A stretch of 64,000 nucleotides of DNA from Gymnogyps californianus (Eukaryota; Chordata; Aves; Accipitriformes; Cathartidae), in contig NC_059471.1 of assembly GCF_018139145.2 (NCBI RefSeq), positions 206,789,494 through 206,853,493 on the forward strand, given 5' to 3'. How positions within the stretch are numbered: the first letter of the stretch is position 1; every line of letters begins with the position of its first letter. The notes under the pieces were generated by a model. The model was not told where the DNA came from. It made no database searches and saw nothing but the letters and a program-made list of their open reading frames with translations. The position numbers were made by a program, and so were the translations under genes. Shown piece by piece: positions 12,201-23,143 of the stretch.

Positions 12201-14453
12201 GGGTATCATTTATGTAATGTACCATTTGTTTAATGGAACTGCATATTATCCAAGGAATGAGGCAGTTTATCAAGTTTTGTAGGCAGGAAACTCCGTAGGT
12301 GAACTACAGCGGCTTAAAAGCAGCACAAAGGTCTGTTTTTAAGCTACTTTTCCTCTTTTTTGTCCTTGCAACAACCATTCACAAAAGAAATTATCAAGAT
12401 TTCAAAGAACAAAATGCAGTAATAACACAGAAAAATAGATGCAAAACAAATTAAATAGATGTAGAAATAATTTCTCAAATCTGAATCCTTGTTTTACAAA
12501 TCAACAAAGAGGATTAGAGATTGACTACTGACTGTGACACAAATGGCAGGAAAAGAACAAGGACATATCCTTAACCCCTACACAAATGATCACAGATGAA
12601 TTTTGTGAGCATATAGTACAGAGAAATCAAAGCACCATTGTTAACATTAGAGTCCTGTAGGGAGGTTTATCTAACCTACTTCAGAAGTCTATAAATTAGC
12701 TGTATATTCTAAATTAGTTCCTCATGTTTTTTCTTTAGTCTGTGGAGAGGGATAGGCACCTTCAAAGATAACCAGCATTAGTAGATACCTCTTGTTAAGG
12801 AATCTTAAAACCACTTTCTGGAAATGCCCGTCTCTATCCCTTGCCTACACAGAGCCAATACAAGTAGCTGTCCTTGCATTTCCATGAGCAAGGACTGCTA
12901 CAGGAAGAGGTGCCCTAGCTTTTCTTGAACTACTGACAATTTGTCTCTGTCCCTCCATTTCCTTTCCCCTCTCCCCTCCAGCTTATGTTTTTGGGCCAGA
13001 TGAGAAACTACCAGGGTTGGAACTGTCAAAAAAAGAAGAGGCTAGTTTTAACCTGAATCCCTTCTGTAAACCAGATCTCCATGGCCAATCTGTGCCAGCA
13101 TTAGAGAAGGGAAAGCACAGAGGTACGAAGAAGCGACCAATTTCAGGAGAACTGCTCAGACCTTAATGCTCAGCAGTTATTGCAGCAAAGTGGAACCTCG
13201 TGGTGACTACAGGGAATTTAACTGAAATTTTCAATGATTCCTTATTGCAAGATTTTTAGCATGAGTTTGCTCTTTTATTTATGTCCATGTACGATGCCTG
13301 TCTTTCACAATGGGGTTCCTGGCTGAGAAACTCCAGTTGTACTTGGCATATGTTAGCCTGGTTGCTTGGAGTGCTATTGGGAGGGGTTTGGTTATCCCAA
13401 TGAAGTGCACAGCACTGCATACAGAACAGTCTACAACAGTGAAAATAAACAAAAATATTGGATCTTTTGCAGATTGGTTTCAATGCATGCACAGTGGATT
13501 TATTCAGTGTCAGCCTACATTCATATCTTTATTTTACAAAAAAGTTTTCAACAGCAAATTCTAAACGCACCTCTAACCCTCCAAGTAACACAACATTTTT
13601 CAGACTTCCGGAGGCAAGAATCACACATATCTTAAAGACCTCAAACATTTATTGATCTTAAATTTAACAATTCTGGGTTTAAGGATTTCATTTGGAGTTT
13701 ACTGAGTCCTAAATTTAATCTGGAGTGTATTTTCACAGAAAATACTCCTTTAAACATCCACCTTGTTACCTCAATTGTAATTAAAAGGATTTAGGATCAT
13801 TATTCTCTAAATATGCAAACAAGCTGATGGGTAGGATTTTGTCTGTTTTACAACATGTCGTTACAATCCTGGGTTTCTGAGTCAGCTATGACATTCTGCA
13901 ATTGATCCTGAGGCAGAACTTCATAAAGGCTGTTAATGTTTGCACTGTTGAACAAATATTCTAAGGTACTTGAAATCCCAAAATCTCATCTGCGCATTCC
14001 AGTGCAGTGTATACAGAGTAACTATGTCAACACTGTTGTATCCCACGTGAATAGCAAGGAGACAGTTTTCATTTATCAAGGTAGAAATATGAGTCCACAA
14101 AAATCAAAATTATCCAGAGATGCAGTATTGTGCTGAGGGCTGTAAGGCAGTGCCAGGATGCCATGAAGCCCGAGGACTCTGACATTTGCAGGCTTCTCAG
14201 TGCAGTGCCACCGTGGTGTATAGAGCCCAATTGCCTGGTCAATCTGCCCATGTCCTTGAGGGTTCAGCAACCCAGATCTGAGATAACAGCAAGTAACAGA
14301 AAGAAACAAATGAGAGGGCAAAGCTGGGCTCCAAATACATCACAGCAAGTTTCAGTTCAAATACTCAGACTACTCTGAGGACGCTGCTTTGGTGTTCTGG
14401 TGCAGCTGCCTTGTATTTTATTTGGAAGTAGACTCTTTTTGCAAATAACATAG
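3201..14453. other. AT-rich intergenic DNA, no gene recognised
   Basis: I see no conserved coding sequence, RNA gene or clear transposon in this 11 kb. Reading frames are short, and none has recognisable motifs. Simple sequences include A runs at 6268-6281 and 8270-8285, a CT-rich tract near 9710-9750, a duplicated AT-rich segment near 3787-3826 and an inverted repeat at 5326-5349. In other vertebrates the DNA upstream of GNAI1 is a long gene-poor interval toward MAGI2. The emptiness here fits that arrangement, which I infer from known synteny. Confidence 0.6.
5326..5349. repeat. Perfect inverted repeat, 10-bp arms, 4-base loop
   Basis: CCTTGAGTAT at 5326-5335 and its exact reverse complement ATACTCAAGG at 5340-5349 flank TCTC. 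In RNA or single-stranded DNA it would form a compact hairpin. A 23-bp-period direct repeat (GGGCAACTGAG at 5373 and 5396) lies just to the right. Confidence 0.9.
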
Positions 14454-14717
14454 TGTCCCGGTTTCGGCTGGGATAGAGTTAATTTTCTTCTTAGTAGCTG
14501 GTATAGTGCTGTGTTTTGGATTTAGTGTGAGAATGATGTTGATAACACTCTGATGTTTTAGTTGTTGCTAAGTAGCGCTTCTCTTAAGTCAAGGACTTTT
14601 CAGTTTCCCATGCTCTGCCAGCAAGCAGGTGTGCAAGAAGCTGGGAGGGAGCAGAGCCGGGGCAGCTGACCTGAACTAGCCAAAGGGGTATTCCATACCA
14701 TGGAACGTCATGCCCAG

Positions 14718-14725
14718 TATATAAA
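14718..14725 (+). promoter_or_regulatory. TATA box of the solo LTR
   Basis: TATATAAA lies about 265 bases into the LTR, the place expected at the end of U3. Transcription, if any remains, would run rightward into the intergenic DNA, away from the LTR and toward the distant GNAI1 gene. Confidence 0.65.
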
Positions 14726-14860
14726 CTGGGGGGACTTGGCTGGGAGGGGAGGATTGCGGCTCGGGCATCAGTCAGCGGGTGGTGAGCAATTACATTGTAC
14801 ATCACTGGGTTTTTTTCTCCTTTTTTTCCCCCTCTTCTTTTTTTTGTTGTATTCCTTTTC

Positions 14861-14913
14861 ATTATTATTATTATTATTATTATTATTGTTATATTTCATT
14901 ATTATTATTGTTA
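14861..14913 (+). repeat. ATT trinucleotide microsatellite inside the solo LTR
   Basis: Nine uninterrupted ATT units run from 14861 to about 14887, and a second short ATT run sits at about 14899-14910. The tract follows a T-rich segment. Its length is likely to vary between individuals. Confidence 0.85.
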
Positions 14914-15080
14914 GTATTGTATTTTACTTTAGTTATTAAGCTGTTCTTATCTCAACCCACGAGTTTTACCTTCTTTCCCGATTCTCCTCCCCATCCCACT
15001 GGGAGTGGGGACGGGGAGGGGTGGGGAGTGAGGGAGCAGCTGCGTGGTGCTTGGCTGCTGACTGGGGTTAAACCACGACA

Positions 15081-18000
15081 CATAGGGAAACACTCTCTTC
15101 TGACATGTGTTTGACAAGTTTTGAGACAGATTATCAGCAATAGCTGGTGAGGGCTGTGTGCAGCTGAGGACAGAAGGCATGAAGAAACCTTTTGCAATTT
15201 TTTGCGGGTACTTTGGAAAGATCCAGACAATGTGAAACAGAGATACACGCTGTCTACCCCCAGGGCTGGACAGAGATCTACAGAGTGCCAGGAAAGAGTG
15301 ATTCATTGGCCCCTTTCCTCCCTTGCCCTGAATGAGGGGTCCCCAGTTTCTGTTTTGCTCTTAGTCAGCAATTTCAGACAGATATCCATATTTATACGCC
15401 TCTCCAAGTAAACATTTACAGCTGTCACTAAAGGACAAGAGGAGAGAAAAATATTCTGCTTCCAAATACAACTGTTGCTAAACTAAACACACAAAAGAGG
15501 GTAAGTCCCAAAAGACTGATACTTTACGGCTCAGTCTCAAAGTAAATCTCATAAAATACAAAAGGTGTTAAAAGCTTATTGGATGTTTCCTGTCTTAGTG
15601 TGGTTCCCTCTTGAGATAACTCTTCCAACAGCATCCATTTTTTGCATGAAACAGAAAAACTTATGCCTATTTCTGCACTCACTTTTAAGCACAGTTAACA
15701 CTTCTTTAAGAGCTTTTCTTCAATCAAAATAATGCCTCTCCAACAATTCTAACTTCTGAATACCTATGTAATCTATAAAATCAGTGTTTTGATGGGGGGG
15801 GATTGTGCTCAATTTGGCAAATAAAAAAAGAAAACTACACTTTATTCATGTATTGTACTAAAGGGAAAGGAGTACTTTGAGTGATCAAGGTCCTTCAGTG
15901 TGGGGCATCCGTGAAACTCTTATGGGAGATGAGTGGTTTTCCAAAACATTCCTGAGAGTTTAGCATAAAGAGTTTTTATATACATATGTATACATGGCAA
16001 CATAAATAGTTCGTCATTTATAGAAAGATTTTTACTCTGCAAATAAGGAGGATTTCAGTTGAACTTTCAGACTTCTCTTTTTACTATCTCCCCAAAATAA
16101 ATTGATCCAACTGAACTTCCCATGCTGCACCTCATTCCTGTAACCAGAGGGGTTTGGGTTTTTTTCAGGTTTTTTTTCTTTTTTTTCCCAGCAAGTTCAT
16201 TTAAAAGCAAATACAAACCACAAAAAAAAAAAAAAAAAAAGGATTATAAAGTGTTTCAGAAATTACCAACTTGCCTGCTCTGCTGATTTTTTTTTCCCCC
16301 CATAACTCAACATATCTCCAAAATGTTCTTATTCTTGTTTTGCTGTGGGATTTCAAAGCTATGAATTTGATTGAATGAGTAAGGAAAGTAATGCCACATA
16401 ACCTGATAGTTCTGCGTGTATACACAAACACTTAAGACAAACATCAGTAAATACACATTTCTTCTGAGCTAGCATTTCTATTAAATTGTCTATTAGTTTA
16501 TTAGAAGGAGGGTGGGCTTACAAGCAAGTAATCATGGAGAGTTTTTAAATATATAACATATGTATAGTGATCCTGGCTTACTTCATCATCTATATGGCCG
16601 TTATTGAGGTAAGACAATGCTCAGAGGCATTGTAACAATCCCAGCTGCAGGGGCTCAGCTCACTCCTCTCTGATATAAGCAAGCAAGAGACAGTGTGAGG
16701 GCTTAAAGACACGTACCTGCTACAGGTGCCCACGTGAAAACTGGTGGATGAGGAGATATTGGATTTCCTTCTTCCTTCTGGGAGGTAGGATTTAGTGTAC
16801 ACTAACAGAGTGCCAAGATTATAGCTACAGCTTGGGATTGGTGCTTTCTCATTCAAAAGGAGCTGCTAGATCCCAAACATTTTCTGCTTTGCCTATTTAT
16901 AGCAATCCTGTGCTGCCTCTAGTAATCGCAGAGTGAATTGGGAACTGCAGATGTGATGTTTGGAAAAGTGTGGTACAGAGGATGAACAAACAGGCCATAT
17001 ATTGTCTAACGTTGTCACAGCTTGAGACTTTCAATGCCCAAATAAATTCTTGGTCTTCTGACTGCTTTTCCTTATGTAGCATAATCCAGTCTTAGTACTC
17101 TCTGCTGCTCAGCATTTTAAGTTGGCTTTTCATAAAGCTTGCATATTAAGAATTCATAGGCAATTCTACTCATGAAAAATTATTCCTTTTAAAGCACAGA
17201 GGGCAAAGGCAACTTTTTCCAAGGTTGCTGGCTGTTAGAAAGATGGCCACTAAAATAAAGCAATCCTGCTGTAAAACTGCTTTTTAAACTAAACCCAATT
17301 CTTTAAAACTATTGCTCTTACCAGAACTGTGAGTTTGATGACTGAGGCCTAAAATAAGAAAAAAGGATAATCAGGGCTTAAGAAGGACTGAAGTCCAGAG
17401 TGACAACATATAGCAGAGATAGAGGGTGATTAATGGAAGAAACTAATAAGTAGGCTTAAGTATCTTTTTTACCTTCCTGTTTTACTACAAGTGAAGACAT
17501 CCACATTAATGAGATCACCATGCCACAAAGCTGAGAGAGCTGAGACATGGAAAGTCTAAGGACGAGCTGTGTCCGAGTGAGCAGCCCAATGCTGTGCAGG
17601 AGTTGGAGGGTGCAGACTCCAGGGTAGCTCCTGGGAGGCTGGGGATGGAGGAGTGGTGAGGGATAGGTGACTGAGCCCCAGGACTCGATACCTGAGTACA
17701 GTGGATCTATGAGGGAAGCTATAGTTTATCACCAACTACCTCTGGAGTCTCCCACCTAAAAGAAGAGGACATTATTATTGCTGGACTTTGGGGATACGAT
17801 AGTTCTTTAAAGTTAAATTTTATTCACATTGCTAAAAACAGAATTGCTACTGGGATCCTGCTAGCAGAAGATGAGGTAAAAGTTGCTCCTGAAGCAAGCA
17901 CGGTCCTTTCTGCCCTGAAGGGAAAGCAAACTTTTCCTGCTTGCTAGTATAGGCTTCTCTAAGTCTTCTCACAATCAGGTAGGTTGTTTCTCTCACTAAT

Positions 18001-19899
18001 CTTTTCTCTCTCTGTACAAGAATTTCTCATCTCCTCCATCCAGACAAGTTTGAGATAGGCCCGGTTGGTTACTGCTCTTCTGGAGGTCATGGAGCACCAA
18101 CTTTGTTTCATTTTAGATCAACAGATGATCTATGTGTAAGAAAAAGTCACTGCCACTGAATTTTGTTGCCCCGTCACTACATTCTTTTTTGCGTGCTTGC
18201 AAAGGGGGCAGGCAAGATGCACGCGTCTTTGATTACATTTATAGGTGTCATATACACAGAGTCATAGCTAAACTTTTCTCCTCTTTCTTTTCTCCTCATA
18301 AAACCATTCTATGCTTTTATGCAATTCAGACTGTTTCCTAATCATGAATATAATTATTAATTAATTGTGAAATCTGTTTGTAGCCTTACATAGGCAGAGA
18401 TTTACCAGGGAAAAATTAGGGACTTTATTCACCTGTTATTGCTGGCTGGATCAGTATGTATTTTTGCACGAAGTGATGAGGTTGTAGATGCAAAACACCT
18501 TTTTATTCCTCATACCTTATATCTCTCATATCCCCCATATACTATATGAAATTAATATTTTACAGAAGAATGTGTGTTTTGTTCTCTGTTAAGACACCCT
18601 TGTTGGTTTGCTAACTTTTTGCCGTATGGTTTTCTAAACTTACAAACTACAGAGATAAATGTTCATTTCATAACTTGGAATTCATATCAAATATTCTGTA
18701 TAAATACTGAACAACAACAAAAAAAGCTGCTCTGCATATTTTGGAACAGAACATAAAAGAAAATTGTAATAATAATGCAAAATAAGAAGTATAATGTTTC
18801 ATTCAAGGCTGTATAATCAACTGGCATTTTATAGCTGAGATTTCATTCCATTTGTGCAGACAATGAATGTTTGTGAAATTTTCGCTAAACTTGACAATGT
18901 GGCCATTTTAACAGCAGAGGTAATTAGAGAAAAGACTTAAAATACTGAGAACAAATACTGATGTAAAAAATCCCACTCACTACTGTAGTTAATGGGAAGC
19001 CAAGACACTACTGAATGGCACTGCAGAGGTGTTGTGAAATCATAGAATTACTTTGTAACAAATTATTCCCCCTTGAAACTGTATTTTAAGACAGAAAACA
19101 TCAAGTGTTAAGTCCGGAGTTCAGGATTTCTTTGAGAACTACTTTGCATTGCATGCAACATGAGGTTCAAGATCCAATAAAAGATGTGAGCTACAATGGA
19201 AACATTTCATTTCCCTTTTCAATAATCTTAACCATGGCAGACAATTCTTCCTAGATTCTTGAAGGAACAGATATTTCAGCAACAGAAAGGTCCTTTCTTA
19301 TGAAAAGGACAGTCAGTTTTCTCTACTTTGTGAGACCAAAATCAGGAGACAGCATTCTACAAACAAATCACTGGAAAAGTCTATAGGTATATAGAGATGT
19401 ATAGACTTTCCCAGTCTGTAGTCTACAGGGATAGCTGAAATACTATCCCTATCTGTAAGATTCACAAGAACAAGAAATTTATCAAGAAATACTAGTGATG
19501 CAAGATGAATGTAGTGATCTAAGTTGAAAGGATTTCTATGATTGTATCTACTTCTAAGTAATTGATCTTCCAAGGTTCAATGTTTGATCAAATTTGGACA
19601 GAAAATAGAAAATTATTTAAAGTCTTGAAATAATAATTATTGTATCTTTAAGAGAATCTTAGACTCAAGCAATATTTCAAATATAAGCATCTAATTTCAG
19701 CAATGAAACAGATTGCTTATATTGTTAACAGGTAGTCAGGAGTGACTACATGGCTCCAGGCATGAGGGTAAAGGGCATGGGGGCCCAGGCGGTGTTTCCT
19801 TGGTCTCGCTGGTGAAGGGGAAATGCATGTGAAGGAGCAGATGGTTCTGCAAATCAATACCTAGTTGTGCAACTGGTGACATCAACAGGGATTTGGCTT
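15081..19899. other. AT-rich intergenic DNA, no gene recognised
   Basis: I see no coding sequence or RNA gene. Simple tracts include eight Gs near 15794, T-rich runs near 16158-16190 and a 19-base A run at 16222-16240. Bases 19740-19899 may be the weakly recognisable 5' part of the CR1 element that follows. Confidence 0.55.
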
Positions 19900-21538
19900 T
19901 TAAAAACACAGGATCCTTTTTGAGGATTGAGGACTGCTAGGGAGAGATGGGATCCACCTGACAAAGTAGGGCAAGGGAGTGTTTGCCAACAGGCTGGCCA
20001 ACCTGGTGAGGCGAGCTTTAAACTAGAAATTATGAGGGATGGAAATAACAACCCATGGTTAAGGGAGGTAGCAGTGAACAGGGGTGGAAAGCAAAGGGTG
20101 CAGGGTGGCAGGAACAAGAGACACCTCAGAATCAATAAAAAGGGTAAAGAGACATCAACTTTAAGAGTATACAAAGACCTGCAACCTGGGGAAGAAGCAG
20201 GAGGAACCAGAGCTCTGCATGGAGTCACAAAACCACAACATTGTTGGAATAACTGAGACATGGTGGGACAGCTTGCACAACTGGAGGGAGCAACGGGATG
20301 GATGCAAGCTCTTCAGGAAACACAGGCAGGGAAGACAAGGAGGAGGCGTTGCCCTCTGTGAAGGAGCAGCTTGGATGTATGGAGCTCTCCTATGGGATGA
20401 ATGTCTGGCTGGTGGAGAGCCTGTGGGTCAGGAACAGAGGAGAGGCTGGTAAGGGAGACATCGTGATGGGTTGTTGTTACAGACACCCTGATCAGGGTGA
20501 AGAAATGGACAGCGATTTCTTTAAACAACTCAAGGATGTTTCTGGTCACAGACCCTGGTTCTCATGGGGGACCTGAACCCCCCAACATCTGCTGGATGGG
20601 CAACAATGGGACACAACCAGTCAGTAAGAATTGTGATGGTTCTCAGGGGTAACTTCTCAATGCAGGTACTGGATAGGACAACCAGGGATGATGCACAGCT
20701 GGAGACAGTCACAGGAGGAACTGGTTGGGCATTACCCAGAAGTGTCTGGATAATCATTGGCAGCCTTGTTAGTAGTGAACATGAAATCATGCAGTTCAAG
20801 ATCCTGTGGGGAGTGAGGAAAGACAGCAGCAGCGTGCAGACCCTGGACATCAGGAAAACAGACTTTGGCTTATCTAGGGAACTATCAGGTAGGATCCCAT
20901 GGGAGGCATCTCTGAAGGGTAAAGGAGCTCAGGAAACTGGCAAGTCTTTAAGGACATCATCTTCCACCCCAACACTCAAGAAAACAAGTAGACACATCAG
21001 GAGACTGGCTTGGCTGACCTGGGAACTTGTGATGGAGCTTCAGTGCAAAAAGGCAGCCTATGGAGGTGGAAGAAACATAGCCCAGGAATGCAGGGATGGC
21101 GTTGGGAAAGCCAAAGCTCAGCTGGAATTGATACTTGCAAGGGACATCAAGGGGAACAAGGAAGAGGTCCGTCTGCTACTTTAGTAGTACAAGGCTGAAC
21201 AAGGGAAATGTGGGACCATTGCTGAATGGGAAGGTGATTTAGTGACAACAGACGGGTAAGGCTGAGGTACTCAATGCTTTCTCTGCCTCAGACTTCACTG
21301 ACAAGGTCTCCCAGGTGTCTGTGCTCAGTCAAAGCGTTCAGGGAGGACCATCAACCAGTAGCAGAGGTTGCACAGAGAGATTGTTTCAATGTCCATTCTG
21401 GAAGGGTTTCAAGACCTGACTGGACAAAGCCCTGAGCAACCTGGTCTGACCCCATAGCTGACCCTGCTTGGAGTAGGAGGTTAAATTAGAGACTTCCTGA
21501 GGTCTCTTCCCACCTGAATTATCCTATGATCCTATAAC
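19900..21538 (+). mobile_element. CR1 LINE copy with frameshifts and an internal deletion
   Basis: This is a degenerate copy of Chicken Repeat 1, the main LINE family of birds. From about 20219 it encodes an endonuclease-like region: the ITETWWD motif and a GGGVAL segment. The matching frame then shifts (20298-20576, with KEQL, ELSYG and CCYRHPDQ) and shifts back at about 20564 (MGDLNPP, in place of the usual GDFN motif). It continues to 21184 with AKAQLELILARD, typical of the linker before the reverse transcriptase. Another piece near 21258 (KAEVLNAF) is followed within about 100 bases by the 3' untranslated region, so nearly the whole reverse-transcriptase region is missing. It ends in CCTATGATCCTATAA, a decayed CR1 terminal repeat. 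It cannot make active protein. The left boundary is uncertain and could lie as far left as about 19740. Confidence 0.88.
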
Positions 21539-22346
21539 TTGTTGAAAAACAACTTGCACAGATGGATCATTAAAGTCAGTTCAGAAATATCTCGGTTCAC
21601 GCAGCCAAACCAAATACCATCTGTTTACCAAAGAGGTGAAGCTGGTGGAAATAAGGGTCATGGTTTCAGTTTTCTATACCATGACAACCTGATTCAAATC
21701 CACAGTCAAACTTACTGGTCAACTGGTACATGATTTGACATACGTACAAGGAAGAAACCATTGCTTAACAGTTTACAGGTGTCATGAAATAATTCATTTG
21801 AAGAAACATAGAGTAACCATCCTTATGGGGAACTTCTACAAATCTGCATTAATCTTATCAAAGTTAAAAAATCTATGAAATAAATAAGTATTTTTTTATG
21901 AGGTCTGCTATTAATAAAGTTGGGTCTAACTTCGACTTTATTTATAAGTACAATTCTTTAATTTTTGGGAGAGAGAAGAGATAGGAAAAGTTGAACAATA
22001 AATCCTCTTTAGGATTCATATTTGTCAGTGTGAGTTAAAATAGTTTTCTGAGGAACTTTTTGATATTTTACTTTGAAATGTATTCAGGAAGTTGATAAAA
22101 TTTAGTGTAGCCTTTGTCAATTCACATCCAATTCTGGACTATGTCCTCTTGCCTTCTGAATTTTATCTTAGCCTTTTGGAGAAAGCTTTGCCACTTTAGA
22201 TGGATTTTTATGGGAGCTGACGAGCAGTCATTTGCTTTCGTTTGGAAACCTGTCAGTCTGTCTTTAAAGGAATATGCACAACGAAGCCATGCTGTGAATG
22301 AATAACCAGGCAAACAAAAATGAGGGCTGAATGTTTGTGTGTGGTT

Positions 22347-22382
22347 CCGTCCTCGCTCACCAGACCGTCCTTGCTCACCAGA
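22347..22382 (+). repeat. Two tandem copies of an 18-bp unit
   Basis: CCGTCCTCGCTCACCAGA at 22347-22364 is followed directly by the same unit with one C-to-T change at 22365-22382. The segment is CpG-containing in an AT-rich setting. Confidence 0.9.
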
Positions 22383-23119
22383 TGGCCCCGACACACCTGA
22401 GTTCTCACCTTTGCGAAGGGTGCCCTTACCCCTCCCCAGCTGACTTAACCCAACAGCGCACAGGTCGAGACTGTCACTGCTACGGTCTTTACACAATGCT
22501 TTCTGACTTCTCGTCAGTTCACACAGTGGTGCCAGTGACTGAGAAAACCTAGAAACAGGCCATTTTCTTGGGAAGAAATGTGCATAATTTCCTTAGTACC
22601 TTAGGTCTTGAATGGTTTTCCTTTCTATATGGTTCTTTTTTCAGCCAGCACCATATTGTTCTTGGGAAGGTATAATTTCACCAGCAATACTTAGCTAGCC
22701 CTCTCCAGTAAGACAAGAGCCATTATAGTAAGAGGAAAGGTCACTGGAGTTTTGGCATATATTTCAGAGGTTTAAATGAAAAAAATGTTTGGCAAACCAC
22801 TCAGGAAACGTGTTCCTTCCATGCAACCCCACAAGCAGAAAACATCAAAATAAAACTACATAGACTAAAATAATACACGTTCATTTTTTTTCTCAGTTTC
22901 GTTCTCTGGCTTACAGACAAAACACAGCTGTTTCTGAGATGCTAAACAAAAGACAGCTTTGTTATAACTAAATATATCCCAGATGGGAGTGTCTCCATGC
23001 ACAAACTCCCACACTTTTAGTGCATGGTTTTGCAAGGCCTTCTTTTAGAGATGCTGTTATTTCAGAAGGGTTTATTGCTGGGCTGTATAGCAGCTCCCTA
23101 CCTCCCTCAAAATTAGGTG

Positions 23120-23143
23120 CAATGCATCAATGCACCAATGCAC
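23120..23143 (+). repeat. Three tandem copies of an 8-bp unit, CAATGCAY
   Basis: CAATGCAT, CAATGCAC and CAATGCAC occur end to end. The embedded ATGCA cores resemble parts of POU-factor octamer sites, but this is too weak for a regulatory call. Confidence 0.85.

Larger units (their letters stand above)
14454..15080 (+). mobile_element. Solo LTR of an endogenous retrovirus-like element, with 5-bp target-site duplication
   Basis: The element starts TGTCCCGGTTTCGGCTGGGA at 14454 and ends CCACGACA at 15080, giving the TG...CA ends of an LTR and a length of 627 bases. It is flanked by perfect CATAG copies at 14449-14453 and 15081-15085. A five-base duplication is usual for ERVL-class elements; class II elements usually leave six and class I four. 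A TATATAAA box at 14718-14725 indicates + orientation, with U3 to its left. A T-rich and ATT-repeat region follows, then a U5-like segment shared with the LTR at 1-655. No internal coding sequence or second LTR is present, so this is a solo LTR left by recombination between two LTRs. The ERVL assignment rests on the duplication length and remembered avian consensus, not a search. Confidence 0.92.
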
